Origin: Breviolum minutum Mf 1.05b.01
Lineage: Eukaryota > Sar > Dinophyceae > Suessiales > Symbiodiniaceae
Direction of reading: 5' to 3'
Assembly (NCBI GenBank): GCA_000507305.1
Contig: DF239306.1
Coordinates: 1 to 64,000, forward strand
Length of the DNA stretch: 64,000 nt
Part shown: positions 20,407-31,007 of the stretch, in pieces
How the letters are laid out: each line of letters opens with the position of its first letter
Numbering within the stretch: position 1 is the stretch's first letter
Program-made: the position numbers and the translations under genes
Notes under the pieces: generated by a model
Database searches by the model: none
Told to the model about the DNA's origin: nothing
Seen by the model: the letters and a program-made list of their open reading frames with translations, nothing else

Positions 20407-20513
20407 ATGGGTGTTTCCTTGGTGGTACCCCCAATTCACACCTCAACATGAGCATTTTTAGTAGGAAAACCCATGGGTTTGTTGGGGAAATCCACCATTT
20501 TAGGACACCCCCC
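20407..20513. mobile_element. MITE family C, copy 3
   Basis: GTGTTTCCTTGGTGGTACC and an inverted partner near 20490-20513. Confidence 0.65.
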
Positions 20514-21561
20514 CATAGAACTAGATACTATAAATGGCCAAAAACAAATGGATAACCTGTGGTCACCCGGGGTTAATTTCACCCCTATAAGTCGAGTTAT
20601 GGGGCCTCTCTATTCTAACTGGATCCGCAGGACACCTTGTACCCCCGGTCCCAGGATTCTAGGAGGTTTTGGTTGGGATTCCCTATACTACAGGTGTTAC
20701 AACAATCTTGCTGGTGCCGATTGCAGGCATCCTGAGGCCCGGGTAGATCCTAAAAATGATTAGCTCTTTACAAATAAAACACTCCACTCTCGGAGAGTCG
20801 GTTGATCATGTTGGTCTCGTTTTTTTTGCTTGCTGGACCTTGGAGGTGAAGCTGAGCTGGTTGAGCTGGAAAACTTCATAGTTCATGGGAGGACTTTGTA
20901 GATTTTATATTTACCATATTTACCAAGAATGGGAGGATTTTTTTCGGATACATTTGTGTTGAAGTATGTACCTAGTTTAGTTTCCACCCCATTAAAAAAA
21001 CACACACAAATGAGCCAAAGGGGGACAAAAAGTCACATTTTTCTTACCATATATCATGGCAACAAAAAGCATGAAACGCCCCATCCGTTGGACGGATTGA
21101 GGTCATGGCGCCTATCTTGGCTTCCTTGACGGCAACATGTGAACCAGTGGATCTCATGTGCCTTTGGCATGACTTTATTAAAAGAAAAACGCAACAAGCA
21201 ACGAGGGATGAGATGACGAGATGATGAATCTACAGAAGTTGGGTGAATATTTTTTTTTTCGAAAAAAACATCCCCAGGGATTGCACAGTCTTCAAGGTTG
21301 AATCTATAGAGCGGGAATGGAGGATATTATAGAATGGAGGGTTGTTTCCATAAGTGTATCCTGTACTGAATGCTTCTGCATTCATGTACACCTTGCTGTT
21401 CTTTCAGGGTAAGAAAGTCGCCTAATTGCACAATGGCACGCTTCCCAGATTGGGTACTTTCCTGCGGTTTTTATACCTCAAGAAAAGTCCCATAATAGGC
21501 AGTCGCCATTTTCTGCAAAGGTACCTTTTCTGAATCATAGACTAAACTGGGGTGTTAAAAG

Positions 21562-21615
21562 AACTGCAAAGACGGGCCCATCAAGCTGACAGAGATGATC
21601 AACTAACTACTCCCC
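21562..21615 (+). CDS. exon upstream of family G copy 2, 17 codons
   Basis: After TTAAAAG; frame LQRRAHQADRDDQLTTP ends one base before the element. The leftover C joins GG of the next exon to make CGG in frame. Confidence 0.7.
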
Positions 21616-21716
21616 AAGTTTAACAACATAGCCCCTGGAAAAGTGACCGGTACGCAACAGGAAATTCATCTTCCAACCATCAATTTTCAGGGGCCATCTG
21701 TTAGTTTCAGGGAGTG
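21612..21716. mobile_element. introner-like MITE family G, copy 2
   Basis: Right end TTAGTTTCAGGGA supplies the acceptor at 21709-21710. The left end (CCCCAAGTTTAAC) has AA where other copies have a GA donor. Confidence 0.75.
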
Positions 21717-21826
21717 TATTCACTTGCGGCGTTGTGTTTCGTTGCTCCCTGAGAATTCACTTGTCCATCACCTTCCTTTGGGTCTTCCTGGGTGTCTTCG
21801 TGCGCGAAAGTGCCTTGGATTCTTGA
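21711..21826 (+). CDS. exon starting at a family G acceptor, transmembrane helix
   Basis: Open from the element: two bases, then SVFTCGVVFRCSLRIHLSIT and the hydrophobic FLWVFLGVFV. TGA at 21824, so this is a terminal exon or the donor lies just before. Joins in frame to 21562-21615. Confidence 0.7.
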
Positions 21827-22533
21827 TACGGTGGACAAGGGAAGAGATCTCTATCTTTCTGGTAAGCTAACATGGCAATGGAAATTCCACTGACAACTTG
21901 TTCTGTTATAAGTATAAGTTATAGCCACCACCTTCCAAGGGGTGCCAAATAAACCCTAAGGGATGGTTAGTTGACACCCCTTAAAACCATTTGGCACCCT
22001 TTGGAAGTTCGGGCGTTGAATGGTCATGTTAACAAGTCGACCAGTACTTGTAGTTTGCCCCGCTGTTTGTGTGTTTGTCGGATTTTGATGGTTTTGTCTT
22101 GACAAGAAGAATCCTTGCCACAAACAAGCACCATGGAATTGCACAGACTTTTTTTGCGTCAATTCTGTTTTTCTACGTTTCTCCGAAAAAAAAAACCAAG
22201 TTTTTCTCGCTCAAGAGGTGGGTCCAGGGCTTGAAAATCCATCTGCCTCCCCCCTGAAATTTAACATAGATACCAAAAATGATGATAATGATGTGTTTTT
22301 TTTTAAATGTATATATCTCCTTTCAATTCCTTTCAAACATATGATTATTTTTGGATATCCATTTTAGTTTTCGGGGGTGTAATTTTTACAAAAGGTACGA
22401 AAGGCCTACCCATAAGATGCGAAGCTAAAAGGCTAAAAGGCCTTCGATCTTCCAGATCCAATCGTAACAGTGACCGGAGGTCATCTGTAGGTTTGGTTTG
22501 AAGATTTGCTCAACTTCAAGATGTACACCCCCG

Positions 22534-22534
22534 N
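22534..22534. other. single N, probable contig join
   Basis: N is flanked by ACCCCCG on both sides, as expected when short contig overlaps were not merged. Confidence 0.6.
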
Positions 22535-22765
22535 ACCCCCGAAGATGAACGAAAATGATGGTTTGGTTCAGATGTGTTTCCCGAAATTTTGAGGGGTGTA
22601 GTCTCAGATTGTCAGCCGTGAACGATTTCTGAGTGTAATTTATGATGTCACCCTAATTTTCAAGAGATTGCATCCTGGGTTTTCCGGTGGTAGAAATCTA
22701 CCACCGGGACACCGGGGATGCAATCTACCATTATTTGTGGTTACCTCCAAACCAACAATCTGCAG

Positions 22766-22869
22766 GTTCACCAACCTTTTCCTCCATTGGTTCGATGGCA
22801 GCGGCCTTTGGTGCTAGCACATTGTTGGCCAAGAACTGCAGTACCTTGGGTTTGTTGATGTTATGGCTA
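22766..22869 (+). CDS. candidate exon upstream of family E, 34 codons
   Basis: Acceptor AATCTGCAG; frame SPTFSSIGSMAAAFGASTLL, ending LLMLWL at the CTA|GTCAACC border of family E copy 1. A donor at 22850 is an alternative. Hydrophobic end. Confidence 0.6.
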
Positions 22870-23014
22870 GTCAACCTACCCCCATGTAAGGTACCCCCCC
22901 ATGACAAATAAAGACTTAATAAGGGCTTATGAAACCCTTAATTCTTAATAAGGGCTTATTAAAACCATTATTTCTGGCGGGGGTACCTTACATTGGGGTA
23001 GGTTGACTGGCCAT
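22863..23014. mobile_element. introner-like MITE family E, copy 1
   Basis: Left ATGGCTAGTCAACCTACCCC, right GGTAGGTTGACTGGCCAT; inner ATAAGGGCTTATTA arms. The right AG is mutated to GG. Confidence 0.85.
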
Positions 23015-23469
23015 GATGATGATTTTTTCGTTTGCCTCGGCCACTGGTGAACATATGTTTTGCGAAAACAATGAGGAGCTTTTTTTTTTAAATATAAATC
23101 TTCGCAACCGGTGTGTTTTGGGAGAGGCTTTGTGGGGCAACAAAAAGCATGAATCAGAGATACGTACATATATTTGCATATTTTTGTAGAATTATGAAAC
23201 TGGAGATGGGTCTAATTCTGTGCTCATGTCCCAGCATTACAGGACAGTTGTAGGAAAAAAATGACAAGCACTTGTCAGAATGATGTGCACCAAAAAAAGC
23301 ATCATTGTTGGGGCATCACAATTTTTTCCTGGTTTCCATGGTTTTGGGTTCAACATTCCAACATGTCAGGGTAGAATACCTTGGCGTGGCCAAGGTTGTT
23401 CCCAGTGATGCTTCTATATTTCTCTGGTTGGAGTTCCCCAACAAGCCCGGGCTTATTAAGGTCACTAAT

Positions 23470-23515
23470 TACTGTTGATGGACAAAATCCAGCAACACCA
23501 CTTAGATAGGGTAAG
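23470..23515. mobile_element. MITE family B, left-end fragment
   Basis: TACTGTTGATGGACAAAATC without a right end. Confidence 0.6.
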
Positions 23516-23581
23516 TTTTCCGAGTTTCCTGGTGGCATGGAAGCAGTGGAGATGAGACCATCTCAAATTTGAAATCTGCAG

Positions 23582-23710
23582 GTGATCCAACCATCGACAA
23601 GGCCTCCATCTTCGTCAGCTTGGCCTTAAATTGCATTGCAGCCACTTGTCTCCGGGATTCGGAAACTCCCGGGAAAACGGACCCTGTTGCTGTCAGCGAT
23701 GCCAAACCAG
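23582..23710 (+). CDS. candidate exon, 42 codons
   Basis: Acceptor AATCTGCAG, donor CCAG|GTGACA. Frame DPTIDKASIFVSLALNCIAA, C-rich third positions. The antisense frame (LTATGSVFPGVSESRRQV) is also biased, so strand is probable, not certain. Confidence 0.5.
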
Positions 23711-24129
23711 GTGACATGAATTCCAGGTTTTGAAGCAACACCATGAGGAATTAAGGGAAGTGAAATCGGATTTTATTCATCAACTAAACCAAGCAACTGA
23801 AACATCCAAATATCCAATTACCACCCATCAATGCCGTGATCGGTTGCCACCAATTTTGACCTTGAATCATCCTTCAGTAAAGATCTCCCCCCAAGGTCTT
23901 GGTCACTACGGTGGTGAACTTGATGATACCGGCAGAAAGTGCTTCTGAATTGGCTGTGAATTCATTGGAGAAGTGTTACTTGGGCAGAGAATGACCAAAA
24001 AAAAACACTTTTTTTTAAGTAGCAAACCACAAAAAAATGACCTAAGGTTTTTGTTTCAGAAACGTGTCAAATGAAATGGATCCAAAAAGATTCCCCCGAA
24101 TCTGATGGTGAATATTGGGGCACCCCAAG

Positions 24130-24319
24130 CTGGAAGAGGGCGATTTTTTCATGTCAACAAAAAAAATAACGGACCAACTGGGCACCACCGCACCGTTGGG
24201 AGTTTCTTCATCGGTCCCTCTCCCCAAAGAAAGCCTTGGTCGTCAATTTTCTCCAATATCTTCCAGTAGGCGAAATCGGCGGAAATCGGAGAAACTGAGC
24301 CAAGGCCATGGTTCTAAAG
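24130..24319 (+). CDS. strong exon, 63 codons
   Basis: Acceptor CACCCCAAG, donor AAAG|GTAGGT. Frame LEEGDFFMSTKKITDQLGTT through a Ser-rich part to RRNRRKSEKLSQGHGSK, a basic tract that could bind nucleic acid or act as a localisation signal (inference). Confidence 0.7.
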
Positions 24320-24625
24320 GTAGGTAAGAGTTTTTCAAGGAATTGATTTGGGATAAGATTTGGCTGAAAAAAAAAATCCAACCAAAAAAACAACTTCAAC
24401 TTGTGCTCCTTTGATAGGTTTTGATTTATAGGGAATCCTTGGCAATTTTGGGTTTTTGTTTCCTGGAATTTACTTTTTCGGAAGAAGTGGGCGGCTGTAC
24501 CTTGGTCCCAAGAAGGTTGGAATACTTTAAACCAATGGGGTTGCTTGGCAACTTTGGAAATTAAATTCCAACATTCCTCCGGAAGGAAGCTATGAACCCA
24601 AACGCCGCAAAAAAAACGACCCTAG

Positions 24626-24848
24626 GAACATCACCATATATTCCATATTCCTCCGGGACCCGAATCCTTGCCATCCCCACGTGAAAAAAAACCACTGTCA
24701 CAAAGAATTCATTCGGCTTCAGGTTGGGCGTTGCTCAGGAAAAGTATCGAAGAACTTTATGATCCAAACATGAAAACCGTGACCTTCCGTGCCAGCCATC
24801 TGGCTCTCAAGAGAGTTTTGTGGTGTGGATTCGGGGTGGTGGAGAGAG
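24626..24848 (+). CDS. strong exon, 74 codons
   Basis: After ACCCTAG, donor GAGAG|GTTTGG. Frame includes WALLRKSIEELYDPNMKTVT and ALKRVLWCGFGVV. No domain recognised. Confidence 0.7.
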
Positions 24849-25003
24849 GTTTGGGGGGCTGATCAGATCAGTCTCAAGGGATAGGCCATTACCTATCCCA
24901 AAGAGTCAAGGAGTCAATGTATGGGGAATAATATGGAATAATGTTTTTCTACCTTGACCTGGGAGTTTTTTGTGGATCATTTTGATCATTTTGGGAGATT
25001 CAG

Positions 25004-25070
25004 CCATTTTTTGAAGCACTGAGATTCGTGATACCTACGGATGTGGCCAACCCTTTGGAGGATTTCAATG
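25004..25070 (+). CDS. candidate exon, 22 codons, GC donor or stop
   Basis: Acceptor AGATTCAG; frame PFFEALRFVIPTDVANPLED; either GC donor at 25071 or TGA at 25076. Confidence 0.5.
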
Positions 25071-25492
25071 GCAAATGAAGGATTAGGTTGGATCATCCTG
25101 GGGCCTGGGGCCATGCCACCCCGGGGCCATACCCAAGGTATACCCATGGTCTTTGGACTTAGAAGCCTTTTTGTGGATGAAGGTGGCTGTTAGCTCTTCC
25201 AATATTAGCCTTTAACTCCGACCATGATATGAAACAAAAGCACGAAGCATGTCGTTGTGGTGAAGCAAATCATTCTTCATAACACACATATTTTTTTCTA
25301 TATACTGTATATATATATATACGCGTATGTACAAACACACAGTTTTCGAATGAAGAAAAACCGATCATTTTCTTAAAACAACACGATTTTTTTACACCTT
25401 TTTGTTCAATACAATCCCATTATTTCCCACTTGTTTGTACTACCATCATTTTTTGGATTCCCCCTTTCTCGCTGCATTCCAAAAAAACAAAG

Positions 25493-25599
25493 GTGAAGCC
25501 CAAGCCGCGTTACAATCAGCTCGAGCCATGGGCATGGAAGCGGCCAGTGAACCACGCTTCTGGAAATTGTTTCTTGGGATTTTTGACCGATTTTTTCTA
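25493..25599 (+). CDS. candidate exon, 35 codons
   Basis: After AACAAAG; frame EAQAALQSARAMGMEAASEP then RFWKLFLGIFDRFFLL, helical. Runs into family J copy 1. Confidence 0.6.
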
Positions 25600-25741
25600 C
25601 TTGGAGGATCACCCCAGTTAGTAAGTGGTTAGTAACCCCCATTTATGAGCCATTTAGGCCATTTGGAAGGGGAACAACCCTACTTAGGGGACTTATTAAC
25701 CGTGGTTATTAACCACTTACTAAATGGGATGATCCTCCAAG
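25600..25741. mobile_element. MITE family J, copy 1
   Basis: Left CTTGGAGGATCACCCC, right GGGATGATCCTCCAAG, TA at both borders. Ends could act as a GA-AG pair. Confidence 0.85.
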
Positions 25742-25766
25742 TAGGGTACACTCCGGTAATCTAACA

Positions 25767-25871
25767 TACTGTTTATGGACAAAATCCTGCACCAGTTGAT
25801 AGGTAGTTTATCCCATTGTTTACAAGGTTTTATACATGCCAGGCGGTGCTGGATTTCGTCCATCAACAGTA
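25767..25871. mobile_element. MITE family B, copy 6
   Basis: Left TACTGTTTATGGACAAAAT, right TTCGTCCATCAACAGTA. Confidence 0.85.
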
Positions 25872-25949
25872 GCAGGTTGAAAACTGAACCCGGATTGAGT
25901 CGATGTATTTCCTATTGAACATGGTGATATTCCTGCGATCGCTATGTTA

Positions 25950-26046
25950 CTAGGTGGTGGTTTCAAATATTCTTATTTTCACCCTTACCAGGGGAAACGA
26001 TCCAATTTAACAAACATTTATCAAAAGGGGTTGAAACCACCAACTA
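25950..26046. mobile_element. MITE family A, copy 4
   Basis: Left CTAGGTGGTGGTTTCA, right TTGAAACCACCAACTA. Confidence 0.9.
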
Positions 26047-26412
26047 GTTTTTGTTTTGTGGACAGAACTTTGTTGGAAAAATGGATGTAGAGACGGGGGG
26101 TGGTTAAGAAAAAACACATCGTTGTTTTTGGTTTTTTTTGGGTTCAATGTTTGGTTAGTACCGCTAAAGAACATCTTTTTTTGTTTTTGACTTCTAGTTT
26201 TTGGTGTTTGGAGACCAAACCAACTTGTTTCGGGATTTGTCCTGGAATTGATCAGTTTTCCATCTCAATTTCTATGATTTTGGTTTAGTAATGGCTGTTT
26301 GTTTGGTTGAACAAAGCTCATAACGTTTCTGTGCTGGTCATGTGAGGACAGAAGGGTTTTCCTGACTCAGGTCGGTCGTAGATATTGAAGGGTGGATTGC
26401 CCCTTCTCCCAG

Positions 26413-26676
26413 GATGCCTGCAATCGTGACCGCCTACTTTTGTATATGCGGGATTCCAATCTAAACCTTCATTTGCTACTGGAATCCTGGGAAGGGGGCC
26501 ACACCCAAAGAATCTCTTACAAATTCAACGCTTATATTTCGGTTCCTGTCGGAGATACTCTGATTTACAGATTCTATCTAGTCAAATGCACTTATATAAC
26601 CAGTTTTGCACCATCCAAATTGGTAGACCGGATCTTGAGCATCACGGGATCAAACTTGTCTCATTTGACTGTTTGA
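26413..26676 (+). CDS. candidate exon, up to 87 codons
   Basis: Acceptor CTTCTCCCAG; frame DACNRDRLLLYMRDSNLNLH continues to TGA at 26674. Other plus frames are closed. Function unknown. Confidence 0.6.
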   Translation, partial: DACNRDRLLLYMRDSNLNLHLLLESWEGGHTQRISYKFNAYISVPVGDTLIYRFYLVKCTYITSFAPSKLVDRILSITGSNLSHLTV

Positions 26677-26965
26677 CTCCCGCATTTTTTTGCCAACTGC
26701 AGAACATTGACTAGTCAAGAATTTGTTTTCATCTCTTGGAGATGGAGTGTAAGCTGGTTTGAATAGTCTTAAATCATAGTTTTGAGATTTCTAATTCATA
26801 AAAAAAATAGTTTCACTCAGTACATGAGATGTAGGACATCAGATTGAAACGTGGGACAATTTTGATAAACCATTGTTAATAGCTTTAACTTGCTGATTTC
26901 TTCTACCAAAATCTCAGTTGTACTGAGAACTGACCTGACCACATACAGAAAAGATCCTGGATGTG

Positions 26966-26968
<3 letters not shown>

Positions 26969-27025
<57 letters not shown>

Positions 27026-27046
27026 CTATGATGATGATGATGAAGA
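26969..27046. repeat. GAT trinucleotide array
   Basis: Near-perfect ATG/GAT array. Confidence 0.95.
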
Positions 27047-27437
27047 TTTTTTGTGAGGGTACTTCCATTATTTTATTTGGTAATTGTCAAAATTAATTTA
27101 GAACTACAGTCATACAACTCATTCGAGGGGTCATGATATGGAAGGTTGTTGTGAATCTTTTCAGGTAATATAGGCCGATAGAAACTCCCAGGAATGAATT
27201 TGTAATTTGCAGGAGTTTTACACGCAGGAAAAGAGTCGTTATAAGTAGGGGCCCATAACTCCACTTATATATATATATACACGGGATTATGACCGCCACT
27301 TAGCCATTTATAAGGCCATTTGGGGTTCTAAACCGAGAGATACTTTTAGCTTTATAGTATGTGGCTAAGAAATTGTAGGTTTTGTATCCGGTTAGAAGAT
27401 CCACCCGTTATAAGACCCAATATAATTGACAGGGTCC

Positions 27438-27560
27438 CATCTTGGTGGCTCTTCCACCTTTTCACAAGGCCATGGAAAGTAACCTTGTTCGAAGCCGTGG
27501 TGGAAGACACCGTGACTTGCGCAAGGAGTTTTGGTCCAGGCCTTTCTTTGTTGCCTTTAA
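27438..27560 (+). CDS. possible exon, frame unresolved
   Basis: Acceptor ATTGACAG. Two plus frames (PILVALPPFHKAMESNLVRS and VPSWWLFHLFTRPWKVTLFE) and one minus frame look coding. Confidence 0.3.
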
Positions 27561-28056
27561 AGAGCCTCATAAAGTGCCTAGTAGTTTTATTGACACATGG
27601 GGTACCTTACCCACGCAAGGGGGATTATATATGATTATATAATATGCGCACCCGAAGTTTAAAATAGCCCCTGAAAAAGGGTGGTTAGAAGACTACTTTC
27701 CTATTCGGAACGTAACTTTTTAGGGGCGAAAGGTTAAACTTCCGGGGTATACATATATATATATATATATTGTATAAATATATTACAAGAAAAACCTTTC
27801 TTAAATGAACCATTGATGCATCAACCCCTCAAATGGGCATATTTCAGATGGCGTGATTGGCTAAAGAGCCGATTTTCGTTTCCATGGAATTTTTTGGATG
27901 TCTCAAAAGAACAACTGCCTGTAAATTCATTGAAACTGGGGTCATTTACACATGTTTAATCATTTTTACACATCTCCAAGACGTACTGGATTTTTATTTT
28001 CCAGAGTTTGAATACATGGAACTCGATTTTTTTGTGTAGCCAATTTGAGAATTCAG

Positions 28057-28141
28057 AAGCAACATTTAGCAGAATTCATTGTTTTTTGTGCTTCAAAAAA
28101 AAGCTGCGATGTTCTACAAGCAGAATGGTTCATCATGGCGA
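28057..28141 (+). CDS. exon upstream of family E copy 2, 28 codons
   Basis: Acceptor GAATTCAG; frame KQHLAEFIVFCASKKSCDVL ends GCG A|GTCAACC at the element border. One base left joins CC of 28274 to form ACC. Confidence 0.7.
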
Positions 28142-28277
28142 GTCAACCTACCCCCCACATGTACCCCTCAAGAAATAAGGGTTTCATACAGCCTTATCAA
28201 GGAAAACCAATGGTTAATAAGCCCTTAACAGGGCCTTATTTCTGGGGAGGTACGTTAGGGATAGGTTGACTAGCCAT
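28134..28277. mobile_element. introner-like MITE family E, copy 2
   Basis: Intron 28142-28273 (132 bp) is the element: GTCAACCTACC to GGTTGACTAG. Exons join in frame. Confidence 0.85.
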
Positions 28278-28353
28278 AATTTCAAGTTTTGTTGTTTTTA
28301 CCGCCTCAAAACACGACTCTCAGGAAATCTTCAACATCCAAACATCTGTTCCG
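28274..28353 (+). CDS. exon starting at a family E acceptor, 26 codons
   Basis: Two bases, then IISSFVVFTASKHDSQEIFN, donor CCG|GTGAAA (open to TGA at 28375). Starts with a short hydrophobic run. Confidence 0.7.
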
Positions 28354-28814
28354 GTGAAAAAAAAACAGGAAGAATGACATGACAAAGGGAAAAACAACCA
28401 TTTGAGTCGATGTCATTGTATTTCCTATTGAAAATTAGGTGAATTTTGCATGTATCTCCAATTAAACAAATTAGTAGTGAATTTTCTCCAGCTATATAAA
28501 GCCGTGGTGTTGTTTTACTTGGAGGGTACACGCCGGTATTTTTTCACATAGCAGGCTGAAAAATGGACCCAGATTGAGTCGATGTATTTCCTATTGGTCA
28601 ATTTGTATTTTGCTCTTGAAGGAGAATTATTCATATGTTTGTTTGGTGGTGATGTGAATGCACAAAAACCGGTCCATAGGTGTGGGAAACCCCGGCACCT
28701 GATTAAGGGGTTTCCTTCCATTCGGTGAGCTGATTGTTCGATTTACGTGCATTGAACATGGCGATATTCCAGCCAGCTATGTTAGTTTTACTGGGAGGGT
28801 AGGGCTTTTCTCAG

Positions 28815-28932
28815 TTTTTTTTCTTCCCAAATTTCATGGACCCCCAACTCCTAAGGCTCGCATGGTTGCTACGTTGTCGGCCATGGAACATGCAGTGACG
28901 GGTGGAGAAGTCAATGGTCCCAAGAAGGACGG
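28815..28932 (+). CDS. candidate exon, 38 codons
   Basis: Acceptor TTTTCTCAG; frame FFLPKFHGPPTPKARMVATL then SAMEHAVTGG; GTGGAG donors at 28902 or 28933. Confidence 0.6.
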
Positions 28933-29400
28933 GTGGAGATGTCATTTTCCCAGAATACCCTGTCTTCTGGGATACCTGGGGTATGTTCCAAGGGTCTATT
29001 ATTGGAATTTTCTGAGAGTCATTGAATTCAGTCCACGGACCACGGATCTTTGCGTGTGGATTATAGAAGTGGTACTTAGGTGAGTAGAAATTGATTGTCT
29101 TTGTATGCGATTCCATAAATGTGGACAGGTTCTATTCTATTGAATTCTATGTACCATGTAGAAAGATGACACCTTTTCATCATTACTATCCAATGAACTC
29201 GAGGGGATGTTCAAAACTGCAGAGGGTGGAGAGGTGAGGCTTGAACGTTTGATAATGGAGAGTTCCTTCTTCGAAACCCATACGGTTAAGTTCCCCAGTT
29301 GATGGACCCCTATCCTACACAGGATGGTATAGCTTATAACACCCTTGCAAATGATGGGATAAGTCGGTCAAGGTGACCAATCAACTTCCGTTAGTACCAG

Positions 29401-29496
29401 TGGAACATCCGCCATGGTTTTTTTTGGGTGAATATTGGAGTAGATGGACGGCCCGCAAACATGGATCTTCTCCGGGAAAAGGCAGCGGGGCCCTTA
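29401..29496 (+). CDS. candidate exon, 31 codons
   Basis: Acceptor TAGTACCAG; frame includes NIGVDGRPANMDLLREKAAG, TGA at 29494. Confidence 0.55.
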
Positions 29497-29621
29497 TGAT
29501 CCACGGAAGCACCTGGCGGCCAGTTATTTACATCCCATGCATCTGTTTTACAGGAGGAATTACACTCCGGTAAACCAACATAGCTGACATAGCTGGCTGA
29601 AAAGTGGATCCTGAATGAAGA

Positions 29622-29718
29622 CTAGGTGGTGGTTTCAAATATTTTTTATTTTCATCCCTACCTGGGGAAATGATCCAATTTGACTAGTATTTGTCAGAGG
29701 GGTTGAAACCACCAACTA
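29622..29718. mobile_element. MITE family A, copy 5
   Basis: Left CTAGGTGGTGGTTTCA, right TTGAAACCACCAACTA. Confidence 0.9.
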
Positions 29719-29999
29719 GAATTTCTTTAAAAAGGAAGGTCCCTTAGTGATACTGTTTGATTGGCAGAACTTTTAGTTGATTTGCAGAAATGATCCAACT
29801 AGAAGATGTTTTTCCTATTGAACATGGCGATATTCCAGCGATCGCTATGTTAGTATTGCCAGAAGGTGGGCTGATGACATTTCGATTCATTACCCTCCCT
29901 ACAACTAACAGGACTCGCACCCTGAAAAGATGCCGGGTTTCCCAAAAAGGATTTTTCATCGTCTTGCAACTTATCTAAATTCCGGGGCTTTGGCAATTA

Positions 30000-30109
30000 G
30001 CGGCGGTTTGTTATTTTAAAATATGTTTTTATTTTGACCCAACTTTGGGGAACAGATTCCCATTTTGACGATCATATTCTTTTCAATTGGGTTGGTTCAA
30101 CCACCAACT
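30000..30109. mobile_element. MITE family A, diverged copy
   Basis: GGCGGTTTGTTATTTT to GTTCAACCACCAACTT; inner blocks match family A. Confidence 0.55.
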
Positions 30110-30872
30110 TGATGAGTTTCAGGGAGGTTTTTTGCCTCAGTCGGAATAGAATGGCCCTCAGATGCGCTGGGAATCCAGGAGTCACTCTATCGGTTAATGC
30201 AACTTGTCGTGAACTTTCACATACCATCCATGGGACTGGTGGTTGATTTCCCTACATTTTCCCTACATTTGGTATAATGCTTCAGCCCCCCTTTTGGACC
30301 CTTTTGGCATCCATGGGGATTGGTATATTTCCCTACATGAAAACCTTAAAGATCAACCATTCATGTAGGTAAATATACCATCGTCCCATGGATGATCTAG
30401 GTTTGATGGAAAACAATGCGATGCGAAACGGGTGGGTTTCGTTTCGGGTTTCGTTTCGCAGCACGCCTTGAGCAAAGGAGTTTGATCCTAAAATGAGCAT
30501 CTGGAAGGGATTTGGTAGATTCAATGAATGTGTTTTTTTCCTTAGAAATTTGACCAGATGCAATTTCAGCTATTATGTAATGTGTGCAACCTTAGCAATG
30601 GACATTCCCCCACCATGAGCATATGTTAATTGAAACCGCAAGGCAGTTCAACCCTCAGAGACAGAGTGGACAATTTGACAAGCCCCTTTTCGCTTGCCAA
30701 CGAAACGGAACTACGGGGCCAAAGTCCTATTGGTTGAATCTCCATGTGACTAGTCAGATATTTTCTGCTCATGGGGTGAAGAAATCTCTTCACTTGTTAG
30801 GTAGTAACGGTATCAATGGTTTGGTGTTCTCCGATCTTGCAATGTGAAGATAGGTGCAACATGTAGAAGTAG

Positions 30873-31007
30873 TTGCGGAAGGTCCTTACTCCTTGGGCCG
30901 GGACGTTCCAAACCAACGCCTTTCATAATTTCAGAAGGGCTGTTGCCCAGAGTTTTCTGTTGGAGACTTTTTGGAGGAATTTCCATTTATTGTCCCATTT
31001 TCTTTGA
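30873..31007 (+). CDS. candidate exon, 44 codons
   Basis: After GAAGTAG; frame LRKVLTPWAGTFQTNAFHNF then RRAVAQSFLLETFW, TGA at 31005. Good bias; a longer frame from 30844 is less biased. Confidence 0.6.
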   Translation: MRKVLTPWAGTFQTNAFHNFRRAVAQSFLLETFWRNFHLLSHFL

